A stretch of DNA of 64,000 nucleotides. Source: Anderseniella sp. Alg231-50 (GTDB lineage Bacteria > Pseudomonadota > Alphaproteobacteria > Rhizobiales > Aestuariivirgaceae). Below, piece by piece: positions 8,693 through 15,835 of this stretch. How positions within the stretch are numbered: the stretch's first letter is position 1; each line of letters begins with the position of its first letter. The stretch lies in the NCBI RefSeq assembly GCF_900149695.1, contig NZ_LT703003.1, positions 2,533,749 through 2,597,748 on the forward strand, given 5' to 3'. The position numbers and the translations under genes are program-made. A model generated the notes under the pieces. It made no database searches and was not told the DNA's origin. It was given only the letters and a program-made list of their open reading frames with translations.

Positions 8693-9552
8693 TTCTTGAT
8701 CTCCGGCTGGCCGAGCAATCCGTGCGGACGGATCAGCAGCAGCACCGCAATGATCACGAACCCGACCCCGATCTTGTAGGAGCTCGGCAACACCAGCACT
8801 GTCAGTTCCTCCGCCAGCCCCACCAGCAAGGCGCCGAGCATGGCGCCGTAAGGCGACCCGATACCGCCCAGTATCGCTGCCGCAAAAATCGGAATGGTCA
8901 GATACCATCCGACCAGCGGCTCGATGACCAGGTCCAGCCCGGCAAACACCCCGGTCAGGCCGAACAAGGCGCCGCAGATGAACCAGGTGAAGGCAATGAC
9001 ATAGGAGGTGTTGATGCCGCGCACTTCCGCCAGTGTCTCATTGTCTGCGGTGGCGCGCATGGCCTTGCCGATGCGGGTGTACTGCAGCAGCAGGTGAATG
9101 GCGATGCCGATGACGATGGTCATCACGATGATGTCGATCTGCTCGCCGGTAATGCGCATGCCGGCGAACTTTATCGGCCGTTCGAGCGGCAGGTCGAAAC
9201 CACGCACATCCGCGCCGTAGAACAACCGGATGATATGTTCGATAATCAGGGCAAGCGCGATGGAGACCACCAGCAGGGTTACCGGTGTGTGGCCGCGCAT
9301 CGGCTTGAACACGAAAACGTCCGACAACCAGACCACAACGGCCGTGCCGGCCATCGCCCCGAGGCCGGCGACCCACATGGGCAGTCCTGCCCCGACATTC
9401 AGCGCATAGGCGATAAACGCACCGACCGTCACATAGGCGCCAATGGCAAAATTGGGAAACCGCAAAATTCCGAACAGCAGCGAGAATGCGATTGCCGGTG
9501 GTGCGATGAGTGAGGCATTCACGATGCCGTTTATGATCAGTTGACCGTTCAT
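8689..9552 (-). CDS. livH: Liv-type ABC transporter permease (LivH family)
   Basis: This is a 287-residue, very hydrophobic permease. The LivH signature GKAMRATADNETLAEVRGI is the coupling loop to the ATPase, and GGIGSPYGAMLGA occurs in the last third. It overlaps both neighbours by four bases, which fits translational coupling and 1:1 assembly with LivM. The gene name describes the family; the transported compound is unknown. Confidence 0.89.
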   Translation of the reverse strand: MNGQLIINGIVNASLIAPPAIAFSLLFGILRFPNFAIGAYVTVGAFIAYALNVGAGLPMWVAGLGAMAGTAVVVWLSDVFVFKPMRGHTPVTLLVVSIALALIIEHIIRLFYGADVRGFDLPLERPIKFAGMRITGEQIDIIVMTIVIGIAIHLLLQYTRIGKAMRATADNETLAEVRGINTSYVIAFTWFICGALFGLTGVFAGLDLVIEPLVGWYLTIPIFAAAILGGIGSPYGAMLGALLVGLAEELTVLVLPSSYKIGVGFVIIAVLLLIRPHGLLGQPEIKK

Positions 9553-10265
9553 TGCCGTGTTCCCAGATAGAGTTCGGAGACTTCGCTGGAATCCAGCAAT
9601 TCTGATGCGGGCGCCGACATGGCGACCTGACCCGCGGCCATGACATAGCCATGATCGGATATCTTCAGCGCCTGCATGGCGTTCTGTTCGACCATCAGCA
9701 CCGCGATGCCGGTTCGGTTGACCTGCTTGATGGTGTCGAACATCTGCTCGACCATGGCCGGAGACAACCCGGCAGAAGGCTCATCCAGCAACAGAACTTT
9801 CGGCTCGACCATCAATGCCATGCCGAAAGCCACCATCTGCCTTTGCCCGCCGGACAGGTTGCCCGCGCGCACCTTTGCCCGCTCCCTGAGGATCGGAAAC
9901 AGGGCACAGACTTTCTCGTAGCGGCCATCGAATTCATTCGGCTCGATCCAGGAGCCCATCTGCAGGTTTTCAGTGACGGTCAGCTGGCGGAAGACATTGG
10001 CTTCCTGCGGCACGTAAGCCACGCCGCAGCGTGCGATCTCGCTCGCCGGTTTGCCGCCGATTTCCACACCATCAATGCGGATCGAGCCTTCGCGGCGCGT
10101 CAGCACGCCGGCGATGGTCTTGATCATGGTGGATTTGCCGGCACCGTTGGGGCCGATGATCGTCGCAATCCGCCCGGCGCTGACATTGACATCGACACCG
10201 TGAACGATGTCACCCCTGCCATAGCCCACACAGACGTTTTCAGCTTCCAGCAGGTACTCAGCCAT
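9549..10265 (-). CDS. livF: Liv-type ABC transporter ATPase (LivF family)
   Basis: This 238-residue ATPase has Walker A GPNGAGKST, signature LSGGQRQMVAFGMAL, Walker B VLLLDEPSAGL and the H-loop equivalent in LMVEQNAMQAL. LivF proteins typically have Gln or Asn in place of the H-loop His, as seen here. It energises import together with LivG. The start overlaps the end of livG by eight bases and the stop overlaps livH by four. Confidence 0.9.
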   Translation of the reverse strand: MAEYLLEAENVCVGYGRGDIVHGVDVNVSAGRIATIIGPNGAGKSTMIKTIAGVLTRREGSIRIDGVEIGGKPASEIARCGVAYVPQEANVFRQLTVTENLQMGSWIEPNEFDGRYEKVCALFPILRERAKVRAGNLSGGQRQMVAFGMALMVEPKVLLLDEPSAGLSPAMVEQMFDTIKQVNRTGIAVLMVEQNAMQALKISDHGYVMAAGQVAMSAPASELLDSSEVSELYLGTRQ

Positions 10266-11073
10266 CGAGCGAGCCTCCCAGGTAGGCTTCGATCACCCGC
10301 TTGTCTTCCCGGATGACGTCGAACGAGCCTTCTATCAATCTGCTGCCCTCGGCCATCACGATGACCGGATCACAAAGTCTGGCCACCATGTCCATGTCAT
10401 GCTCGACGATGAAGAACGTCTTGCCGTGATTGCGGTTCAGGTCGACGATCATGTCCGTGAGCGTGCTCATCAGCGCCGGGTTTACGCCGGCACCGGGTTC
10501 ATCAAGCAGGATGACGTCACAGTCGATCATCAAGGTACGGGCCAGTTCGAGGAGCTTCTTCTGCCCGCCGGACAGGTTCGCCGCATACTCGTCCTTGAGT
10601 TTTTCAAGCCGTGATATCTTGAGCACCTCGCAGGCGCGCTGAAAAACGTCCCTGTCACTGGACCTGACCGCGGCAGGCTGGAGAAACAGCGGCAGCAATT
10701 GTTCGCCGAGCTGCAGTTGCGGCGACAGCATCAGGTTTTCAAGAACTGTCAGCCGCCCGAATTCGCGTGACAGCTGGAATGTGCGGATCATGCCGAGGCG
10801 CGCTCGCTTGTAGGCATCAAGCCGGCTGACATCCTGACCGTTGAGCATAACGCTGCCGTTCTTTGGCCGATCGACGCCACTGACCAGATTGAACAGGGTT
10901 GATTTGCCGGCGCCATTGGGGCCGATCAGGCCGGTTATCGAGTTGCGCTTCAGCTCAAATCCCATGTCGACAACCGCGTGCACGCCACCAAAACTGCGCG
11001 ACAGGCCTGATCCCGACAAAATGATTTCCGACGCCGATGGCTCTGTGGCGGGAACTGCGGCCGGCATGTTCAT
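10258..11073 (-). CDS. livG: Liv-type ABC transporter ATPase (LivG family)
   Basis: This 271-residue ATPase has Walker A GPNGAGKST, signature NLSGGQKKLLELARTL, Walker B VILLDEPGAGVNP and H-loop IVEHDMDMVARLCD. A non-conserved tail of about 15 residues precedes the ABC core. Its ATG overlaps the stop of the tetR gene (ATGA). The regulator and transporter therefore belong to one transcript. Confidence 0.9.
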   Translation of the reverse strand: MNMPAAVPATEPSASEIILSGSGLSRSFGGVHAVVDMGFELKRNSITGLIGPNGAGKSTLFNLVSGVDRPKNGSVMLNGQDVSRLDAYKRARLGMIRTFQLSREFGRLTVLENLMLSPQLQLGEQLLPLFLQPAAVRSSDRDVFQRACEVLKISRLEKLKDEYAANLSGGQKKLLELARTLMIDCDVILLDEPGAGVNPALMSTLTDMIVDLNRNHGKTFFIVEHDMDMVARLCDPVIVMAEGSRLIEGSFDVIREDKRVIEAYLGGSLDG

Positions 11074-11735
11074 GAGCCTACAACCTTCAGCTTGAGCTTG
11101 CCGGGCTCCGGCAGTAATGACTGCTTGTCGCCGGAATCGATAACCTGCTGCAGCATGATCTTGAACGTATCTCGGATTGCCTGCGTCATTGCCGGGTCGG
11201 GATGCATCTGTTCCTGCAGCTTCAGCCCCCTGATCATGCAGGTGGTCATGGACACCAGAACCCGGCGCTGGTCCTGCGACAGGCCGGATCCGGCAAACGC
11301 CTGGTCGGCAATTTCATCATAGGCCTTGAACAGGTTCTGAAGATGACCTGAAATGCGTTCGCGCAGTTCATCGTGGGAGCGCGCAGCACTCATGAGATCA
11401 AGGGTCATGGTCACTGAATTGTGCTGGAACACCCTGTCCCAGACGCCTTCGACAAACCCGTCAATATCCAGCTCGCCACGGCCAAGCGCGCCCGACAGTG
11501 TCTGCACCTCGACAATCGCCTGGCGCCAGACCTGCGCTGCGGCATCAACAATCAGATCGATCTTGGCCGGGTAATGATGCAGCAGCGCACCGCGCGACAC
11601 ACCTGCCTTCTTGCTGATTTCCGTGGTGGTGGTATTGACATAACCACGGTCCGCGATGAGCGAAATCGTGGCCGCGCGCAGTTTTGCAGAGGTCTCGTCA
11701 CGGCGTTCTTCCTGCCGTTTTCGAACTTTTTCCAT
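11070..11735 (-). CDS. TetR/AcrR-family transcriptional regulator
   Basis: This 221-residue regulator has an N-terminal helix-turn-helix: TTTTEISKKAGVSRGALLHHY is the classic TetR recognition region. The ligand-binding helical domain behind it is unassigned. I chose the ATG at 11735 because AGGG lies five bases before it; a GTG six bases upstream is possible. It is the first gene of the minus-strand transporter and catabolic operon. A near-perfect 26-base palindrome in the divergent intergenic region (11801-11826) is its probable operator. It likely represses itself, the liv genes and perhaps the divergent hydrolase. Confidence 0.85.
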   Translation of the reverse strand: MEKVRKRQEERRDETSAKLRAATISLIADRGYVNTTTTEISKKAGVSRGALLHHYPAKIDLIVDAAAQVWRQAIVEVQTLSGALGRGELDIDGFVEGVWDRVFQHNSVTMTLDLMSAARSHDELRERISGHLQNLFKAYDEIADQAFAGSGLSQDQRRVLVSMTTCMIRGLKLQEQMHPDPAMTQAIRDTFKIMLQQVIDSGDKQSLLPEPGKLKLKVVGS

Positions 11736-11800
11736 AACCACCCTATCAGCCCCGGCCCTTTTTATTGTTGAAGCCTATGCCGAATTCCGCCTCAATGTCC

Positions 11801-11826
11801 ACAAACAATCAGTACTGTTTGTTTGT
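11801..11826. promoter_or_regulatory. 26-base palindrome, probable TetR operator
   Basis: The outer arms are ACAAACAA and TTGTTTGT and the centre is CAGTACTG. Across 26 bases, 12 of 13 symmetric pairs match; only 11809/11818 (T/T) fails. It lies 66 bases before the tetR start and about 100 bases before the divergent hydrolase start. Length and symmetry are typical of TetR-family operators. Confidence 0.65.
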
Positions 11827-11928
11827 GTGTATAACTCTCACCTCCCATGTTCGCCTGGCTGGCAACGCTGCCGGCTGTTACTTATGGTGAGGTCCAAAGC
11901 CGTTCTGTTTCCAATCCGGAGAAGCCAA

Positions 11929-12816
11929 ATGAGTGACATCAACGAGGGTCTTCAGTCCTGGCAACTGCGCACCAACCACAATGCCATGATCGAGCATCAG
12001 TGGAATGAGCGCCCTGCCCCGGAACAGACCGTTGCTCTCAGTTATTTTGGCAGTTCGGCCTTCAGGATCACGTCTCCTTCCGGCATCACCGTCATGCTGG
12101 ACCCGTGGCGCAACCTCCCGACACGCAGATGGGACTGGTACTTTTACGATTTCCCGAAAACCGCAGTCGACATCGGTGTCGCGACACATGCGCATTTTGA
12201 TCATGATGCATTGCACCGCCTGGATGCCCATGTGCTCCTCGACCGGCTCATCGGGGTTTATGAGTTTGCCGATGTGCGCATCACCGGCATTGCCGACAAG
12301 CACGCCACCGACAGTTCAAGCGCCAGCTATGATTTCAAGAAGATCATCAGGGAATTCGGCAATGTCGATATCGAACCGCCAAACAACCCGCGCTCCTGGG
12401 ACAATTGCCTGATCATCGTCGAAACCGGCGGTTTGCGTATCCTGCACTGGGGCGATAACCGGCACAATCCGCCGGACGAAGTGTGGCAGGCGATCGGACC
12501 GGTTGATATCGCCTTGCTGCCGGTCGACGAGTCCCAGCACGTCATGGGTTTCCAGCACACCGAGGCGATCATCGACCGTCTGCAGCCCAAAGTAGTGGTT
12601 CCGCATCATTACTACATCTGGGATGTCGTCCAGCGCTCAAGCACGTTGATGCCGGCAGAACCCTGGGTGCGCAGGCAGCAGCACACGCGCTGGCTGGACA
12701 GCGCCACAACGCAGTATTCTGCCGGAACACTGCCCGCCGATGCGCCCACCATCGACTACTTCGGTGACCATGTCGCTTTTGACAAGGCCAGCTGGCATGA
12801 CAGCAAGGGCGGATAG
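11929..12816 (+). CDS. Metallo-beta-lactamase-fold metal-dependent hydrolase
   Basis: This 295-residue protein contains THAHFDHDALH at residues 86-96, the HxHxDH metal site (His87, His89, Asp91, His92). A later HWGDNRHN is a further metal-ligand region. It resembles the UlaG/RomA-like lineage of the fold, which acts on phosphate esters, lactones and amides; the substrate is not evident. The frame is open far upstream, but GGAGAA six bases before the ATG at 11929 sets the start. It diverges from tetR and shares the palindromic operator region. Confidence 0.8.
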   Translation: MSDINEGLQSWQLRTNHNAMIEHQWNERPAPEQTVALSYFGSSAFRITSPSGITVMLDPWRNLPTRRWDWYFYDFPKTAVDIGVATHAHFDHDALHRLDAHVLLDRLIGVYEFADVRITGIADKHATDSSSASYDFKKIIREFGNVDIEPPNNPRSWDNCLIIVETGGLRILHWGDNRHNPPDEVWQAIGPVDIALLPVDESQHVMGFQHTEAIIDRLQPKVVVPHHYYIWDVVQRSSTLMPAEPWVRRQQHTRWLDSATTQYSAGTLPADAPTIDYFGDHVAFDKASWHDSKGG

Positions 12817-12832
12817 CCCGGCATGATGGCGT

Positions 12833-12846
12833 TTGATCTGCGTCAA
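12833..12846. promoter_or_regulatory. Fnr/FixK-type box upstream of a universal stress protein gene
   Basis: TTGATCTGCGTCAA fits TTGAY-N4-RTCAA exactly. It is centred about 66 bases before the downstream universal stress protein ATG, a position suited to activation. Such boxes bind Fnr, FixK or Dnr proteins under low oxygen or nitric oxide in alphaproteobacteria. Confidence 0.75.
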
Positions 12847-12905
12847 GAAATCACATTTGCCCACGACCTAACATGGCAGCCATCGTCAACATTGAGGTGG
12901 CCGAC

Positions 12906-13340
12906 ATGTTTAAAACAATCATCGTTGCAATTGATGGATCCGAACAGGCTGAGCATGCGCTGGCAACGGCTTGCGACATTGCCGGCAAGTACAAGTCGAA
13001 AATTCATCTGGTTCACTCCCCGGAAGTGGAAACCACCGCAATCGCCGTCGGGTCTGGCGCCGTGGCCATTGCACCCAGCCCGGAAAAAATTGCCGAAGCG
13101 GGAAAGCAGGTCATGGAGCAGGCCGCGAAACAGGCCGAAGCCCAGGGTTGCACGCCTGCTGAATGCATTATCGGCAATGGCGACCCGGCAGACGAAATTC
13201 TGCAACAGGCCGAAAAATCGAAAGCAGACCTGATTGTGACAGGCCGCCGCGGCCTTGGCGGGCTGGCCAGCCTGTTGCTCGGAAGCGTATCACACAAGGT
13301 CAGCCAGAATGCTCCGTGCACCTGCATGACCGTAAAATAG
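12906..13340 (+). CDS. Universal stress protein, UspA family
   Basis: This 144-residue, single-domain Usp begins FKTIIVAIDGSEQAEHAL. It ends with the ATP-binding type motif TGRRGLGGLASLLLGSVSHKV, the G-x2-G-x9-G(S/T) loop. It is cytosolic and probably binds ATP. An earlier ATG at 12873 is in frame, but GAGG five to nine bases before the ATG at 12906 and the family N-terminus favour the latter. A consensus Fnr-type box lies upstream, so expression is probably induced by oxygen limitation. Confidence 0.87.
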   Translation: MFKTIIVAIDGSEQAEHALATACDIAGKYKSKIHLVHSPEVETTAIAVGSGAVAIAPSPEKIAEAGKQVMEQAAKQAEAQGCTPAECIIGNGDPADEILQQAEKSKADLIVTGRRGLGGLASLLLGSVSHKVSQNAPCTCMTVK

Positions 13341-13453
13341 CCGGAAAACACCGGGGGAAGCCTGTGCAGACCGCGTTCCGCCCTGTCAGCGGATGCATCG
13401 GCACGCTCGCAAACCCTTGTCCTAAAGCTGATTGCAAATTTTTCTCAAGGCAA

Positions 13454-13480
13454 TGTCGATTTCAATGATCGCCGTTCGTC
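13454..13480 (+). promoter_or_regulatory. ECF42-type promoter (-35 TGTCGA, -10 CGTC)
   Basis: TGTCGA at 13454-13459 and CGTC at 13477-13480 are separated by 17 bases. This matches the target motif reported for ECF42-group sigma factors. It lies 52 bases before the YCII gene and upstream of the sigma factor gene itself, so the pair is probably autoregulated. A short palindrome, CTGGTA-TG-TACCAG, follows directly at 13480-13493. Confidence 0.6.
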
Positions 13481-13531
13481 TGGTATGTACCAGGGCACGA
13501 CGCGCCTGGTTCATCGCAAGGAGAAAACAAA

Positions 13532-13885
13532 ATGCAGTACATGCTTCTCATCTATTCCGCAGATGGTTCAGGACCTCAACCGGGAACGGATGAATTCGGC
13601 CCGTTCATGAAGGGCTATGTCGACTTTACCGAACAGGTGAAACAAGAGGGTAAATTTGTCGCCGGGGATGCTCTGCAACCGGTGGCAACCGCCACCACGG
13701 TTTCCGTGCGCAGTGGCCAGGCGGAGACCATGGACGGACCGTTTGCCGAGACCAAGGAACAATTGGGCGGGTATTATCTGCTCGACTGCGAAGACCTGGA
13801 CGAAGCCGTAAAGTACGCCGCAATGATACCGACCGCCGAGCATGGGCGAATTGAGGTTCGCCCGGTCATGGTATGGGACAACTAG
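13532..13885 (+). CDS. YCII/DGPF-domain protein (ECF42 partner)
   Basis: This 117-residue protein starts MQYMLLIYSADGSG and contains the diagnostic TMDGPFAETKEQLGGYY, the DGPF motif of the YCII family. These dimeric alpha/beta-barrel proteins are almost always encoded beside ECF42 sigma factors; their biochemical job is unsettled. GGAG precedes the ATG. The sigma factor gene begins 32 bases after its stop. Confidence 0.9.
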   Translation: MQYMLLIYSADGSGPQPGTDEFGPFMKGYVDFTEQVKQEGKFVAGDALQPVATATTVSVRSGQAETMDGPFAETKEQLGGYYLLDCEDLDEAVKYAAMIPTAEHGRIEVRPVMVWDN

Positions 13886-13917
13886 CCTCAGGTACCTGAC
13901 AGGCTTCGATCACCGAT

Positions 13918-15162
13918 ATGCTGCCCCCTCTCACACTGGAACGAACGATTGACCGGACGGTCCGCGAAGAGTGGGGGCGCATACTCGCTTCTCTCGTCAA
14001 GACGGTTGGCGACTTGCAATTGGCGGAAGACAGCCTGCAGGACGCCGTCGTCGCAGCCATGCACCACTGGCAGAAAAACGGCCTGCCGAATTCACCGGCC
14101 GCATGGCTGATTGCCGCGGCCCGCAGGAAAGCCATTGACCGGCTGCGCCGCGACCGGAACTTCGCATCCAGGCAAGACGAGGTAGCGTACCTCATGGAGC
14201 TGGACAACAAAGCACTCGGCGACGGTGATGCAGAAGTGATCCCCGACAAGCGGCTGGAGATGATTTTCACATGCTGCCATCCTGCGCTGCAGGAAAAAAC
14301 CAGGGTGGCTCTCACCCTGCGTACCCTTGGCGGCCTGACCACCGAAGAAATTGCGCACGCGTTTCTCGACAGGCCGGACGCCATGGCGCAGCGCCTTGTC
14401 CGGGCAAAAAGGAAAATCTCGCTGGCCGGCATTCCCTACAAAATTCCCGATAGCGACGTTCTCCCCGAACGCATCGCATCGGTTCTCAGTGTTATCTACC
14501 TGGTCTTCAACGAAGGCTACTCTGCATCCGCCGGTGACCATCTGACACGCACTGACCTGATCGAGGAAGCCACCCGCCTGGCCCGCATCGTCCGCCAGCT
14601 CCTGCCGGATGACACCGAGGTCGGCGGCCTTCTCGCGCTCATGCTCCTGCATGATGCACGGCGCGCAGCTCGCACCGGCAGCCGGGGCGAATTGATCCCG
14701 CTCGAGGCGCAACCCCGTGCGCGATGGGACAAGGCAAAAATTTCCGAAGGAGCCGGCATTCTGGAAGTGGTCTTGCCGAAACGGCGCCTCGGTCCCTACC
14801 AGTTGCAGGCTGCCATCAGCGCAGTGCATGCCCAGAGCCCGTCTTGGCAGGAAACCGACTGGCCGCAGATAGAAGCTCTCTACCAATTGCTGCATGAAAT
14901 TCAGCCGTCACCGGTCGTTCGCATAAACCAGGCCGTTGCGGTTTCCTACGCCCGGTCCCTGGAGGCAGCGCTGACAATGCTGGATGACGCGGCAGGCGAG
15001 GGCACGCTTGATGCCTATCAGCCCTACTTTGCCGCACGGGCCGATATGCTGGCTCGTGCCGGCAGGACGGAAGACGCCATGGCGTGCTTCAATACCGCTA
15101 TCGACTTGTCGGACAACCGGCTGGAAAAGGCCTTTCTGCGCGACAAGGTTGCGCACCTTTGA
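13918..15162 (+). CDS. RNA polymerase sigma factor, ECF42 group
   Basis: This 414-residue sigma factor has a sigma-2 region (DLQLAEDSLQDAVVAAMHHW) and a sigma-4 helix-turn-helix region (LTTEEIAHAFLDRPDAMAQRLVRAKRKI). A roughly 200-residue C-terminal helical/TPR-like extension contains YLVFNEGYSAS. That extension plus a DGPF partner defines ECF42. There is no anti-sigma gene beside it, as is usual for the group; activity is probably controlled by the C-terminal domain. The ribosome-binding site is weak, so the exact start is uncertain. Confidence 0.88.
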   Translation: MLPPLTLERTIDRTVREEWGRILASLVKTVGDLQLAEDSLQDAVVAAMHHWQKNGLPNSPAAWLIAAARRKAIDRLRRDRNFASRQDEVAYLMELDNKALGDGDAEVIPDKRLEMIFTCCHPALQEKTRVALTLRTLGGLTTEEIAHAFLDRPDAMAQRLVRAKRKISLAGIPYKIPDSDVLPERIASVLSVIYLVFNEGYSASAGDHLTRTDLIEEATRLARIVRQLLPDDTEVGGLLALMLLHDARRAARTGSRGELIPLEAQPRARWDKAKISEGAGILEVVLPKRRLGPYQLQAAISAVHAQSPSWQETDWPQIEALYQLLHEIQPSPVVRINQAVAVSYARSLEAALTMLDDAAGEGTLDAYQPYFAARADMLARAGRTEDAMACFNTAIDLSDNRLEKAFLRDKVAHL

Positions 15163-15300
15163 ACGGCGGCAGTTTCAACACCGGCCCTCATGGCAGATAA
15201 TGCGCGACTCTCGTTTTCCGCGTCAAGCAATTGTAAACATGGCAATAATTCCGCCCGCTTGAATCAAGACTTCATCAATCCGGCAACACGTACAAGCAAG

Positions 15301-15810
15301 TTAAAACCCGTGCTGCAATTCACGCCTGACCCTGGACAACACCGAACCTGCGGTCTCGCCCGACAGCGCTTCGTTCAGAATTTGCACAGCGTCTGCCTGG
15401 AACTCCGGAAACCGGCGCGCCAACTCGCAAAAGCCACTATATGCCCACGCCCTGACGAACTTGGCGTCATCCGCCAGGCAGTGCCGGATGAACGTCTCTA
15501 CGGTGCGCATTTCGGCTTGCGCAATCGGCATTCGCGGCATGCATTGCAGGATGTGCAGCCTGGCATCCCATGGAACCAGACCCGGTGTTTTCCTGTAGAT
15601 CGCGGCCACCAGCTTCTCGTCAACCGGCTCTCCGCCTTCATCGAAATGGTGTTTCAGCAACCAGGTCGCTCCGCTTTGCAATTGCGTGTCATCAAGCATG
15701 CCGACAAGGCCGGCCAGGAATCCGGGTTGTTGATGATGCTGGTCGAACAGGTCCGAAATGAAATCCTTCGACTTTCGGTCCCACCGTCCAAGTTCGTCTT
15801 TCAGTGGCAT
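15301..15810 (-). CDS. Hypothetical protein, helical-repeat (HEAT-like) appearance
   Basis: This 169-residue soluble protein is almost entirely predicted amphipathic helix, with Trp- and Leu-rich segments such as WDARLHILQCMPRMP and FVRAWAYSGFCELARRF. These resemble HEAT-like repeats. No catalytic motif is visible. A long upstream extension overlaps the ATPase gene; I reject it because GGGGGAGGG precedes the ATG at 15810, only 25 bases after the ATPase stop. It is the third gene of the Usp-ATPase transcript. Function unknown. Confidence 0.65.
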   Translation of the reverse strand: MPLKDELGRWDRKSKDFISDLFDQHHQQPGFLAGLVGMLDDTQLQSGATWLLKHHFDEGGEPVDEKLVAAIYRKTPGLVPWDARLHILQCMPRMPIAQAEMRTVETFIRHCLADDAKFVRAWAYSGFCELARRFPEFQADAVQILNEALSGETAGSVLSRVRRELQHGF

Positions 15811-15835
15811 TCCGGCACCCTCCCCCGAGTTTGGC

